From Bacillota bacterium (lineage in GTDB: Bacteria; Bacillota; Clostridia; Clostridiales; Clostridiaceae), in contig JAEZKY010000325.1 of NCBI GenBank assembly GCA_023435985.1, positions 1 through 44,051 of the forward strand: DNA of 44,051 nucleotides, read 5' to 3'. The notes beneath the pieces were generated by a model, which was given only the letters and a program-made list of their open reading frames with translations, was not told the origin of the DNA and made no database searches. Of this stretch, positions 33,337 through 42,374 are shown one piece after another (the first letter of the stretch is position 1; each line of letters begins with the position of its first letter). Both the position numbers and the translations under genes were made by a program.

Positions 33337-33535
33337 TTTAAAGCCTCCATTTTAGAATACATAATTAGTTATTTGATAAGTATATAGTATCAAAATTAAT
33401 ACAATAATTCAATAAATAGGTATAATTGAATGGATAAAAGTAACTAAAGTTGAATCTATGTGAAAATTTTTAGATAAGTTAATAAATGCAATAAATATTA
33501 ACTTTTAATTATACTTATGATATTTAGATCTAAAA

Positions 33536-34000
33536 ATGACTACTAGACTATTAAAAATAGGAAGTGAAATATTTAATAATAAATTCAAAATTTATAATGC
33601 TGAGGCATTGGATATTTTACAGCATCTGTTTAAGGTTAACAAGATAAATGATCATACACTTCATTTTGTAGCAAAATTTTTTGGACAACTTGATTTGAAG
33701 CGTTTTAGTAAGGCCGTTAATGCTTCAATAGATGCATTTATTTTAATAAGATGTGAATATAATGAATCTAAAGGACATCCATATTGGAAAGACAGAGGCT
33801 ATACCGCAGATGATATTATAGAAGTTGTAGAAGCATATATAACAGGTTCAATTAAATACAATACGTATGTTCAGCTAGCTATATCAACATTTGATAATAA
33901 GATAACACTTAGCATTAATCTATATGGAACTAAAGCAGATCAAAATAAGATATCTTCATTTTTGGATAGGTTTATTAATGAACTACAGGATATTATATAA
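33536..34000 (+). CDS. Internally shortened condensation-domain-like protein
   Basis: This 154-aa product has no good ribosome site (ATCTAAAA before ATG). Residues ~17-95 (YNAEALDILQHLF, DHTLHFVAKFFGQLD, SIDAFILIRCEY, GHPYWKDRGYTADDI) match the beginning of clostridial condensation/acyltransferase-like proteins of ~400 aa. The last ~45 residues (DNKITLSINLYGTKADQNKI...ELQDI) look like their C-terminal end. The middle, which should contain the HHxxxDG active-site motif, is absent. I read it as an in-frame internal deletion of ~250 codons, so it is probably not catalytic. It could be annotated as a pseudogene. Confidence 0.55.
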   Translation: MTTRLLKIGSEIFNNKFKIYNAEALDILQHLFKVNKINDHTLHFVAKFFGQLDLKRFSKAVNASIDAFILIRCEYNESKGHPYWKDRGYTADDIIEVVEAYITGSIKYNTYVQLAISTFDNKITLSINLYGTKADQNKISSFLDRFINELQDII

Positions 34001-34025
34001 TAAGCAGTATCAATTATTAAATTTT

Positions 34026-34047
34026 TTGTCACTGAACCAGTGACAAC
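34026..34047 (+). terminator. Hairpin after the condensation-like gene
   Basis: TTGTCACTG pairs with CAGTGACAA across AAC. The T tract is weak (ACGTTTATAG). Confidence 0.5.
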
Positions 34048-34439
34048 GTTTATAGTATTTGGATTACCAGTTAATAGAAACAAAACTAAATTTTAATTTA
34101 AGTATATTATGTAGAAACAAAATAATTAAAAGGATGAAAAAATATATATAAAAATTAGTATAAAATATATAATTTTATGGGTTTTGAAATAAAAGTAAAT
34201 TTAGTAAAATAATCACAGAATGATTCGAATTAATCTTAGGAATGAGGTGAAGGTTAGAGATTAAAGGAATATGACAGAGGATAAGTTATGCATTACAAAG
34301 AAAAATACGCAACAAAAAATAAAATAGAGTAATTTATAAAAGGTAATATTCAAGTAGTATGCAGGTAAATAATAACAAATAAAAATATTTTGTATTTTAA
34401 AGTAACTGAGTAGTTACAATGAAAAAGGGGTAATTTAAA
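34048..34439. other. 392-bp A/T-rich spacer before the xylanase gene
   Basis: No open frame with a ribosome site is supported. It must hold the xylanase promoter, but I see no convincing -35/-10 pair or cre site. Confidence 0.4.
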
Positions 34440-35081
34440 ATGAAAAAAAAAGGATTAAAATTATTTTTAGCATCTTTAATGTGCTGTACACTTGCGCTTT
34501 CTGTTGTAAACGTAAACGCAAATGCAGCGACTACAGATTATTGGCAAAATTGGACTGATGGTGGTGGAACAGTAAATGCCACTAATGGATCTAATGGTAA
34601 TTACAGTGTTTCATGGTCGAATTGCGGAAACTTCGTTGTCGGTAAAGGTTGGAATACTGGATCGCCATCTAGGGTAGTAAACTACAATGCTGGAGCCTTC
34701 TCACCATCTGGTAATGGATATTTGTCTCTTTATGGGTGGACAAGAAACTCACTTATAGAATATTATGTTGTTGATAATTGGGGAACTTATAGACCTACTG
34801 GAACTTATAAGGGTACTGTAACAAGTGATGGAGGGACATATGACATATATACAGCTACACGAACTAATGCACCTTCCATTGATGGCACAGCAACTTTCAC
34901 TCAGTTTTGGAGTGTAAGACAATCGAAGAGATCGATCGGTACTAACAATGCCATAACTTTTAGCAACCATGTTAACGCATGGAAGAGCAAAGGAATGAAT
35001 CCTGGAAGTAGCTGGGCTTATCAAATGATTGCTACAGAAGGATATCAAAGTAGTGGATACTCTAATGTAACTGTGTGGTAA
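34440..35081 (+). CDS. Secreted GH11 endo-1,4-beta-xylanase
   Basis: This 213-aa protein has a signal peptide (cut near ...NANAA at ~30) followed by one GH11 beta-jelly-roll catalytic domain and no binding module. The two catalytic glutamates are Glu107 (nucleophile, in RNSLIEYYVV) and Glu200 (acid/base, in MIATEGYQSSG). The thumb region TRTNAPSIDGTATFTQFWSVR is also typical. It cuts internal beta-1,4-xylosyl bonds of xylan outside the cell by a retaining mechanism. The mature size (~20 kDa) is the family norm. Ribosome site AAAGGGG. Single gene; no other xylan genes are in the window, though the deacetylase at 1307 could also act on plant polymers. Confidence 0.95.
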   Translation: MKKKGLKLFLASLMCCTLALSVVNVNANAATTDYWQNWTDGGGTVNATNGSNGNYSVSWSNCGNFVVGKGWNTGSPSRVVNYNAGAFSPSGNGYLSLYGWTRNSLIEYYVVDNWGTYRPTGTYKGTVTSDGGTYDIYTATRTNAPSIDGTATFTQFWSVRQSKRSIGTNNAITFSNHVNAWKSKGMNPGSSWAYQMIATEGYQSSGYSNVTVW

Positions 35082-35320
35082 TAAATCAAATTCAATTAGC
35101 TGACTTATGTACATCTGATTGTTTTTAGAATTATTAAGAGTTTTATTTAATTATTTAATATTATTAGGGATGGTTAGTTTAATAGCTGACGGCTTTATAT
35201 ATTAAAAAATCATATTTATCTGCATATTACTTGAATATTACCATTGTTGTCATAATAGGCACATTATAATAGGATCCATATGACTTTATAATATTTCATA
35301 TCAGTAAGGGAGAGATATAA

Positions 35321-36151
35321 ATGAGAAAACTACTAGTATTTCTTTTAATGGCAATAATGGCTTTTACTAGTGCATGCTCACAAGAAAACCTTAATAGACT
35401 TATATTAGTTAAAGGAGGCGCTTTTATAAATACGAAATCCAATTACTATGGGAAAAGTGTGCCAATATCGAACTTTTATATTGATAAATATGAAGTGACC
35501 CAAAAAGAGTGGTCTGAGGTAATGGGAAGCAATCCGTCAGAATTCAAAGATGATAATTTGCCAGTAGAAATGGTGAGTTGGTATGATTGCATCGAATATT
35601 GTAACAAGAGGAGCATAAAAGAGGGCTTAAAACCTTATTATAATATAGACAAGAATAAAAAAGATCCGAATAATAAGAATGATATGGATGATATTAAATG
35701 GACAGTAACGATTAATGAGGGAACTAATGGCTATAGATTACCGACAGAGGCGGAGTGGGAATATGCCGCGGATGGGGGCCAAATGAGTAAGGATTATACG
35801 TACAGTGGAAGTAACAATTCAGACGAAGTAGCATGGTATTGGAGAAATACTGGAAGTAAATACTTATCAGGAGACTGGAACTGGCCTATGATAGAAAATA
35901 ACAATAGTAAAACAAAATCTGTTGGAACCAAGAAGCCTAACGAGTTAGGGCTCTATGATATGTCTGGTAATGTAAGAGAATGGTGCTGGAACTGGTATGG
36001 AAACTTGGATAGTACTAATGGATCTGCCCGTGTTTGTAAAGGAGGAGGTTGGATTGGTGATGTTTCTTGTTGTGAGTCGTCTTTCAGAGGCAAGTATGAG
36101 CCGAATAGTAAAGGCCCAGATCAAGGCTTTCGTGTGTGTCGCAGCGAGTAA
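35321..36151 (+). CDS. Lipoprotein with formylglycine-generating-enzyme-like (SUMF1) domain
   Basis: This 276-aa protein has a type II signal peptide with a lipobox (FTSAC, Cys19), so it is anchored to the outside of the membrane. The FGE-sulfatase/SUMF1 fold covers the rest: VKGGAFINT, FYIDKYEVTQKEWSEVMG, PVEMVSWYDCIEYCNKRS, YRLPTEAEWEYAA, GLYDMSGNVREWCWNWYG and the RGKYEP...GFRVCRSE end. In true FGE two copper-binding cysteines are spaced C-x4-C in GGS.LC....C; here GGGWIGDVSCC keeps only the second. It is therefore likely not a sulfatase-activating oxidase but one of the many non-catalytic or differently acting SUMF1 proteins. Ribosome site GGGAGAG. Confidence 0.85.
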   Translation: MRKLLVFLLMAIMAFTSACSQENLNRLILVKGGAFINTKSNYYGKSVPISNFYIDKYEVTQKEWSEVMGSNPSEFKDDNLPVEMVSWYDCIEYCNKRSIKEGLKPYYNIDKNKKDPNNKNDMDDIKWTVTINEGTNGYRLPTEAEWEYAADGGQMSKDYTYSGSNNSDEVAWYWRNTGSKYLSGDWNWPMIENNNSKTKSVGTKKPNELGLYDMSGNVREWCWNWYGNLDSTNGSARVCKGGGWIGDVSCCESSFRGKYEPNSKGPDQGFRVCRSE

Positions 36152-36237
36152 ACTGGAGCTGCTGATACGCTAAAATATATTAAAAGATGATAAGTAAGGT
36201 TAAGGAGATTCGTAAAAATTATTAATGTATATGAATA

Positions 36238-36285
36238 ATGGAAGAGGGCCAAGTTCAGAATGAAATGGCTCTCTTTCTTTTAAAA
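36238..36285 (+). terminator. Terminator of the FGE-like gene
   Basis: AGAGGGCCA pairs with TGGCTCTCT (one wobble), followed by TTCTTTT. Confidence 0.7.
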
Positions 36286-36347
36286 CGAAAAAGATTGAAT
36301 GAGATTTACTAAGACTTGTAAATAAAACCTTAAAGGAAGAGGGAAGA

Positions 36348-36531
36348 ATGAAAATTAAAGAATTTGATATTATTAAATATTAAAATATATTAGAGGAATT
36401 TAAGACAGAAGACGAAGATGAGATGATTACTGCTACTATATGGTACAATTATATTTAGTGATTACTGAATGGATAAAAGCAATTGGTAAAGTTTTAAGAT
36501 ACATATTATGAAGAAGTTGAAATCTTAGAAT
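36348..36531 (+). pseudogene. Decayed small gene with in-frame stops
   Basis: A good ribosome site (GAGGGAAG) precedes ATG 36348. The frame reads MKIKEFDIIKY, TAA, NILEEFKTEDEDEMITATIWYNYI, TAG, and another frame then gives EWIKAIGKVL and YYEEVEILE. This looks like one small acidic protein broken by two stops and a frameshift. Family unknown. Confidence 0.5.
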
Positions 36532-36573
36532 AAGCCGTTTGGTTTAACATCATAGGATTTGAAAGGAGAAAAA

Positions 36574-37161
36574 ATGAATTATTTAGCTCATATATACCTC
36601 TCAGATAACAGCGAAGAAAATATGCTTGGAAATTTCTTAGGGGATTTTGTGAATAAGTCTTTAGAAAATCAATTTGAATATTCTATAAAGCAAGGGATTT
36701 TTATGCATAAGAAGCTTGATACTTTTACAGATTCACATCCGGATTTTTTAAGGAGTAGGAAAAGAATTTCAAGCATCAATAGGCGCCTTTCAGGTGTATT
36801 AATTGATATATTTTATGATCATTTTTTAGCTAAAAATTGGTATGACTATTCTTCAATATCATTAGAAGAATATGCAAATAATTTTTATAAGATACTTAAA
36901 AAGTTTTATTACTGCCTGCCAGAGAAATTAATAAAAAGAATGCCTTATATAATAGAAGAAAATTGGCTTCTTTCAAATAGAGACATAAGTGGCATTGAAA
37001 GAACAGTGGAGAGGATTTCTAAAAGATTTTCAAATACAAGGCATCCTTTAGTAAATCCTATTGATGAACTTATTAATAATTATGAAGGTCTTGAAAATGA
37101 TTTTAAATGTTTTTATCCTAATGCAATTGAATATGCCAAAGAACTTAAGAAAAACCTTTAG
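36574..37161 (+). CDS. Acyl carrier protein phosphodiesterase-like protein (AcpH type)
   Basis: This ~195-aa protein starts MNYLAHIYLSDNSEENMLGNFLGDF, the typical opening of AcpH (HD-like fold; LAH and GNFLGDF). Then GIFMHKKLDTFTDSHP and LIDIFYDHFLAKNW hold the metal-binding His and Asp residues. AcpH removes the phosphopantetheine arm from acyl carrier protein. I place the start at ATG 36574 directly after AAAGGAG; an upstream in-frame TTG would put the ribosome site inside the gene. Length matches the family (~193). Single gene. Confidence 0.85.
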   Translation: MNYLAHIYLSDNSEENMLGNFLGDFVNKSLENQFEYSIKQGIFMHKKLDTFTDSHPDFLRSRKRISSINRRLSGVLIDIFYDHFLAKNWYDYSSISLEEYANNFYKILKKFYYCLPEKLIKRMPYIIEENWLLSNRDISGIERTVERISKRFSNTRHPLVNPIDELINNYEGLENDFKCFYPNAIEYAKELKKNL

Positions 37162-37254
37162 AGTAGTTCCATTAGCAAAATGATGATAAAACTCTTTTTG
37201 AAAATTTATTGATATCTAGTTAACTAAAAAATGATGTAAAAAGAGGAATATAAA

Positions 37255-37286
37255 AAAGGTCAGAATAATAAATGCTGACCTTTTCT
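37255..37286. terminator. Bidirectional terminator between acpH-like and SDR genes
   Basis: AAAAGGTCAG pairs with CTGACCTTTT; A and T runs on both sides let it serve both convergent genes. Confidence 0.75.
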
Positions 37287-37364
37287 ATAAATTAATTTTA
37301 ATCATTAAAATCCTAGACTTGACGTTATCTTTCGGCAAGTTTGTTAGAAATAATCTTTATTTAA

Positions 37365-38339
37365 TTAATCAGCTTCAAAAGTAACGCCAGTAAGGACCTC
37401 ACTAAGCTTCCATAAGTGTTCAGCTAACTCGGGATCTATTGCCCATGGGAGCACACCTGACATAACTTGCCCTAATTCTCCTGTTAGAGAGCTTTCTTGA
37501 ATGACATTTGCAATATCAACATTCATGCAATACACTCCACCTTTTCCTTCTAGTTGAGGACTTGTTGCACACCATACACTTGTTGCAGCCCCCTGCTCAG
37601 TGGTTTGAAATTCGCTGCCTCCCGCATCTTTTTCTTCATCTGACATATATCGTATTAAATCTGTTGAAGTAATTCTGCCTGGATGAACTGAAAAGGCACG
37701 AACACCATATTTTTGCCCGCGTTTATCAAGTGCAACGGCAAAAAGAGAATTGGCTGATTTAGATTGACCATATGCTATCCATTTGTTATATTCTCTCTTT
37801 TCAAAGTTTGGATCTTCAAAATTTACACCACTAAAACGGATTCCAGCGGATGAGAGAGAAACAACTCTTGCTTTCCTTGATTTTTTTAAGGCTGGCCAAA
37901 GCCTTGCTGTCAATTGAAAATGTCCAAGGTGATTTGTAGCAAAATGTGATTCAAAGCCGCGAGAATCTCTAACTAGTGGAGCTGCCATTATTCCAGCGTT
38001 ATTGATAAGAATATCTAGCGCTCTGCCAGAATCTAAAAACCTCTGTGAAAATGCATCGATAGAGGAGGAATCTATTAGATCCATTTCTTCTAGTTCAACG
38101 TCAGGGATATCTACAACTGAATTACGGGCTTTCTCTGGGGTTCTTGCAGGTATAATAACTGTTGCGCCTGCTTCAGCTAGAGCACGAGTTGTTTCTAATC
38201 CAATTCCAGAATAACCTCCAGTGACAATTGCAGTTTTACCAGTTAGGTCAATTACTATTAAAACTTCTTTTGCAGTTGTTTGAGTTCCAAAACCTGATTG
38301 AATTGGAACTTGTTGTGTAAGTGCATATTTATTAAACAT
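37365..38339 (-). CDS. Short-chain dehydrogenase/reductase
   Basis: This 324-aa protein has an N-terminal extension of ~30 residues (MFNKYALTQQVPIQSGFG) common to one SDR subgroup. A Rossmann domain follows: coenzyme motif TGGYSGIG, DLIDSS after the second strand, NNAG and a catalytic YGQSKSANSL (Tyr-x3-Lys) with the Ser upstream in SLSSAG. The substrate is a carbonyl or alcohol of unknown nature. Codon usage and G+C (CGG, GCC, CCGC) are a little richer than in flanking genes, so recent transfer is possible. Its ribosome site is AGGAGG. It may be co-transcribed behind the aldo/keto reductase gene 88 bp upstream. Confidence 0.88.
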   Translation of the reverse strand: MFNKYALTQQVPIQSGFGTQTTAKEVLIVIDLTGKTAIVTGGYSGIGLETTRALAEAGATVIIPARTPEKARNSVVDIPDVELEEMDLIDSSSIDAFSQRFLDSGRALDILINNAGIMAAPLVRDSRGFESHFATNHLGHFQLTARLWPALKKSRKARVVSLSSAGIRFSGVNFEDPNFEKREYNKWIAYGQSKSANSLFAVALDKRGQKYGVRAFSVHPGRITSTDLIRYMSDEEKDAGGSEFQTTEQGAATSVWCATSPQLEGKGGVYCMNVDIANVIQESSLTGELGQVMSGVLPWAIDPELAEHLWKLSEVLTGVTFEAD

Positions 38340-38427
38340 GTTTAAAACCTCCTCTTAGATAGTTTGAACTTAATTTAAATAATTTAAACTTAAATAATAA
38401 AGGTGGGACCTATTGCTAGTATGGACA

Positions 38428-39543
38428 TTAATATGGTTCAGTTAAAATTTCATGTGCCTTTTTAAGTAGTTTAGGTATTTCTAAGCCTTGTGGACAGTGC
38501 TTCATACATAATTTACATGAAACACATTTATCTGCTCCAGCACTTGAAGAAAGTAGCATTCTTGAATAAGCTACTTTATCTACTGGATTAGGTTTTACAA
38601 TTTCGTACTTATTATAAAGCTTAAAAACTTCAGGGATATTAACGCCCCTTGGACATGGCATGCAGTAACGGCAGCTAGTGCAACCTATGCTTGCTTTTGA
38701 TTCAAACGCTTTTTTTATTGAGGAAATAAGCTTTTGATCTTCTTCCGACATAACATTAGGTTTTGCCTGATTAAATATTCTAAGGTTGTCCTTTAACTGC
38801 TCAAGAGTGGTTGTTCCACTTAATATAACAGAAGTTTCTGGCATATTGTATAGCCAGCGGAAACACCATTCTACAATAGAACGTTTTTCATGATAAGAAT
38901 TAATCATATCATGAACTTCCATTGGAGCATTATTAAGAAGAGAGCCACCGCGCAAAGGTTCCATAATATTTACTGCTAAACCTTTTTGCGATGCATATTT
39001 TAAACCTTCTACACCAACTTGATGATGTTCATCTAAAATATTGAGTTGTATTTGGGTCATATCCCAATCAAAAGAGTCAACAATCTCTTTAAAAGCTGTA
39101 AGTGTACTATGAATGGAGAAACCTTTATATAGTATTTTCCCCTTTTTAATCATTTTATCAATGAAATTTAGTCCATCATATTTTTTTATCTTCTCCCAGT
39201 TTTCAGGGTATAGATTATGTAAAAGATAAATATCGATATGATCCGTTCCTAGACGCTGCAATTCTTCATCTAAATATTTTTCGAAATCTTCATGTTTTGT
39301 GATATTCCAGACTGGGCTTTTAGTTGCTAAGATAATTTTATCACGATAGCCGTCTTTTAAAGCCTTTCCCATAATAACTTCGCTATTTTTGTATACATAA
39401 GCGCTGTCGAGATAATTTACACCATTATTGATGGCATATTGGACTATTTGTATAGCATCATGTTCATTTTCTGGAAATCTCATGCAACCAAGTCCTAGTC
39501 TAGAAACATTAAGTCCTGTTTTTCCATATTGTATATATTCCAA
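38428..39543 (-). CDS. Aldo/keto reductase with C-terminal 4Fe-4S domain (second copy)
   Basis: I place the start at a TTG (39543, MEYIQYGKTGLNVSRLG), six bases after GAGGTGA; a GTG three codons earlier overlaps the ribosome site itself. The product, ~371 aa, has the AKR barrel (YLDSAYVYKNSE with Asp/Tyr, ATKSPV with Lys, YLLHN with His) and two C-terminal clusters, CTSCRYCMPCPRG and CVSCKLCMKHCPQG, as in the enzyme at 27178. Overall likeness to that copy is moderate. It precedes the SDR gene on the same strand and is divergent from an AraC regulator, as the E. coli yqhC neighbourhood has an AKR and an alcohol dehydrogenase. A role in aldehyde reduction is inferred. Confidence 0.87.
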   Translation of the reverse strand: MEYIQYGKTGLNVSRLGLGCMRFPENEHDAIQIVQYAINNGVNYLDSAYVYKNSEVIMGKALKDGYRDKIILATKSPVWNITKHEDFEKYLDEELQRLGTDHIDIYLLHNLYPENWEKIKKYDGLNFIDKMIKKGKILYKGFSIHSTLTAFKEIVDSFDWDMTQIQLNILDEHHQVGVEGLKYASQKGLAVNIMEPLRGGSLLNNAPMEVHDMINSYHEKRSIVEWCFRWLYNMPETSVILSGTTTLEQLKDNLRIFNQAKPNVMSEEDQKLISSIKKAFESKASIGCTSCRYCMPCPRGVNIPEVFKLYNKYEIVKPNPVDKVAYSRMLLSSSAGADKCVSCKLCMKHCPQGLEIPKLLKKAHEILTEPY

Positions 39544-39552
39544 TGATTTCAC

Positions 39553-39900
39553 CTCACTAATTTTAGAAATGATAAAGTTACTTTATCTAATGAAATTTAT
39601 ATAGGATTCAATATTAATAATAGGATATATTAATTATTGAAATGCAAATAATTTTTAAACTATATATATCCAAATTACAACGAAAAAATATGTAAATTTC
39701 TTAAATCTTGTACAAGTATGAATATATTATTGTTCAAATCGGAAAAAATAGCTAGCTAATTTCTGCACATAGATTGCACAATTCTGCAAATTAAAAAAAT
39801 TTATAGTATTTTGATATATTGAATTTGTTTATGACGTAAGTTAGAATCTATATAAAAATCAAGAGAAAAACAAAGGGTAATGTAGAGGAGAAATATTATA
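39553..39900. promoter_or_regulatory. Divergent control region with phased direct repeats
   Basis: A 348-bp spacer between the AKR and AraC genes. TGCACA (39764), TGCACA (39775) and TGCAAA (39785) are three direct repeats spaced 11 and 10 bp, one helical turn apart, as AraC-type proteins often bind. No confident -10/-35 pair was fixed. Confidence 0.45.
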
Positions 39901-40857
39901 ATGAATAATAAAAAGATTCATAACTCAAAAATTGAAAACGCTGATAATGATTTACTTTGTCAAAATTTATTAAGTCAAATTATTGCCACGACAGAAAAAA
40001 TCACCTGTACGGAGGGAAACATAAAGACTAGTATTCCATTTCTTACGATTAACCGTCATACTTATGCATCACCATTAACTCCTAGCGTTCTTACTCCTTC
40101 GTTTTGTATTATTTTGCAAGGAATGAAAGAACTTCATTTGGGAAAGGAATTGGTTTATTATTATGCAGGAGATTATGTTGCTTCTTTGATTGACATTCCT
40201 GCATCTGGCCAGATTATTAATGCGTCGAAAGATTCACCATTTATAGGATTACGAGTTGATTTTACAACAAAAGAAATTGCATCAGTAGCTATGGAGATTG
40301 AAGTTAACTTCAAGCCAAATAAAAAAAAGTCGAGTCTTGGAGCCTTTATTGGTAAATCAGATCCGGAACTTTTAGAGTTATTTATAAGGTTGCTTAAGCT
40401 TATTGAAAATCCAAAAGGAATAGACTTTCTTTCTAAACATATAAAACGTGAATTGATTTTTCGCTTATTGACAGGTGAGTATGGACATCTTTTTTATCAG
40501 CAGGCCTTATTTGAACAAAATACCGAGGGTATAGGAAAAGCTATTGCTTGGATTAGGGAGAATTACTCTAAAACTTTTAATGTTGAGGAACTTGCAAAAT
40601 CTAACAACATGAGTGTTTCAACACTTCAGCATAAATTTAAAGCTATAACTACAATGGGACCACTGCAATATCAAAAGCAGTTGCGTTTACAGGAGGCAAG
40701 GCGTTTAATGTTAAGCGGCACTATGGATGCAACATCGGCTGCTATGGAGGTTGGCTATGAAAGTTCATCACAGTTTAGTAGGGAATACAAGAGACTTTTT
40801 GGTTTACCACCAAAACAAGATATTAAATGGTTAATGGAAAATTATGAAACATCATGA
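39901..40857 (+). CDS. AraC-family transcriptional regulator, YqhC-like
   Basis: This 318-aa protein has an N-terminal AraC_N (cupin-like) effector domain (~25-180: SIPFLTINRH, PSFCIILQGMKELHLG, YYAGDYV) and a C-terminal pair of helix-turn-helix motifs (~215-310: FNVEELAKSNNMSVSTLQHKFK and SAAMEVGYESSSQFSREYKRLFG). This domain order is that of E. coli YqhC, which activates yqhD and dkgA in response to aldehydes. It is divergent from an aldo/keto reductase-SDR unit, its most likely target. Ribosome site AGAGGAG. Confidence 0.9.
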   Translation: MNNKKIHNSKIENADNDLLCQNLLSQIIATTEKITCTEGNIKTSIPFLTINRHTYASPLTPSVLTPSFCIILQGMKELHLGKELVYYYAGDYVASLIDIPASGQIINASKDSPFIGLRVDFTTKEIASVAMEIEVNFKPNKKKSSLGAFIGKSDPELLELFIRLLKLIENPKGIDFLSKHIKRELIFRLLTGEYGHLFYQQALFEQNTEGIGKAIAWIRENYSKTFNVEELAKSNNMSVSTLQHKFKAITTMGPLQYQKQLRLQEARRLMLSGTMDATSAAMEVGYESSSQFSREYKRLFGLPPKQDIKWLMENYETS

Positions 40858-41282
40858 AGAAGTTAATAAAACAAAGAAATGAAACTATCTAAAAAGCCCT
40901 AATGAATTAATAAATTAACTAAGAAGTAAAGAGATTAATATGAGTAAATTTTCATGAGCTCACTGTAAAGGGAATGATAGAAGTTTAATTATAATTATTG
41001 AATCTACGCATATTTTTATTTGAAGAGTATACATGATGAACATTATAAATTCATAAACATATTTTGAAAGTATCAAGTAATATGAAGTGAGCTGTAGAGA
41101 TAAAATAATTAAGAGTCCAAGGAATCATAGAACCTTATATGTTCATACACCTTTAGATTACGTAGAAGGAAAAGATGGTACGAAGAAAATACTTAAAAGA
41201 ATAAATAAATTTAATAATTCACAAATTTATCTTCAAATTTATATGATATAAATTATAAGGAACTTTATCGGAGGTTATTATA
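40858..41282. other. 425-bp spacer with possible gene debris
   Basis: A startless frame at ~41081-41251 (RTLYVHTPLDYVEGKDGTKK...) may be the end of a lost gene, but there is no homology that I can name. Nothing else is evident except the CGGAGG site of the next gene. Confidence 0.35.
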
Positions 41283-42095
41283 ATGGGCTACTATGTTAAA
41301 GTAGAACCGGATGTAAAGATTTATGTTGAGGATATTAACAAGGAAGCTGAAAAAGCAATTTTATTCATACACGGTTGGCCAGGAAATCATAACTTGTTTG
41401 AATATCAATTTGATTTTTTCCCAAAGAAAGGGTATAGGTGTATAGGGATAGATACAAGAGGATTTGGCGAATCAGACAAACCTTACACAGGTTATAATTT
41501 TGACAGATTGGCAGATGATGTTAAATGTTTAATTGATACATTGAACTTGGGAGATATAACACTAGCTGGACATTCAAATGGAGGAGCAATAGCCATTAGA
41601 TATATGGCTCGGCATAGAGGCCATAGGGTATCAAAGCTAGCTCTTTTTGATGCCGTAGCACCGAGCTTAATCAAACGTCCGAATTTCCCATATGGGTTAG
41701 ATAAAGGAACAGTTTTGCAGCTTATCGAAGGGACATATACAGATAGACCTAAAATGTTAGAAGGATTTGGAGATATATTTTTCTTTCAACATATAACTGA
41801 ACCTTTTTCACAATGGTTTTTTCAATTGGGATTGCAAGCAGCAGGATGGGCAACTGCAGCAATAGCAACTGCATGGATAAATGAAGTTTTCTTTTCTGAT
41901 TTAGAGAAAATAAATGTACCAACCTTAATTATTCACGGAACTCATGACAAAGTCGTACCATTTGAATTAGGACAAATACAAGAAAAAATGATTAAGAATT
42001 CAAAACTTGTACCATTTAGATTTAGTGGCCATGCAACATTTTATGATCAGCGTGAGGAATTTAATAAAGTATTGTTGAAATTTATTGAAGAATAA
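41283..42095 (+). CDS. Alpha/beta-hydrolase
   Basis: This 270-aa protein has the alpha/beta-hydrolase fold: oxyanion region FIHGWPGNH, DTRGFGESDKP, nucleophile elbow AGHSNGG with Ser98, acid in GTHDKVVP and the catalytic His in SGHATFYDQ. The order and spacing resemble esterases and cofactor-free haloperoxidase-type enzymes. Substrate unknown. Asn99 after the nucleophile replaces the more common Met. Ribosome site CGGAGG. Single gene with its own terminator. Confidence 0.88.
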   Translation: MGYYVKVEPDVKIYVEDINKEAEKAILFIHGWPGNHNLFEYQFDFFPKKGYRCIGIDTRGFGESDKPYTGYNFDRLADDVKCLIDTLNLGDITLAGHSNGGAIAIRYMARHRGHRVSKLALFDAVAPSLIKRPNFPYGLDKGTVLQLIEGTYTDRPKMLEGFGDIFFFQHITEPFSQWFFQLGLQAAGWATAAIATAWINEVFFSDLEKINVPTLIIHGTHDKVVPFELGQIQEKMIKNSKLVPFRFSGHATFYDQREEFNKVLLKFIEE

Positions 42096-42113
42096 ACTAA
42101 TAATACAGTTAAT

Positions 42114-42157
42114 TATGGAGAACCAAATTAAGAGAGAGTAGGTTCTCCATTTTCATT
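42114..42157 (+). terminator. Terminator of the hydrolase gene
   Basis: ATGGAGAACC pairs with GGTTCTCCAT across a ~16-nt loop, followed by TTTCATTTTT. Confidence 0.8.
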
Positions 42158-42374
42158 TTTACAGGAATATTTATAAATTCATTTTATATAAGTAAATTAG
42201 AAGAAAGATAAGAAGTAGTATATATGGAAAAAGTAAAGTATAGTAATTGAGGTAAAAAGATTTGTTATACAATAATAAAATAAAAAGTTATAAAGAACAA
42301 ATTTTTGATATGAGTATACTTATTAAATCTTGGGCATATTAATAACGTAATATAATAAACAAAGGAGGAGAAAT

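Noticed and set aside
34749..35114. 121-codon minus-strand frame opposite the xylanase gene
   Set aside because: It is the shadow of a clear GH11 gene.
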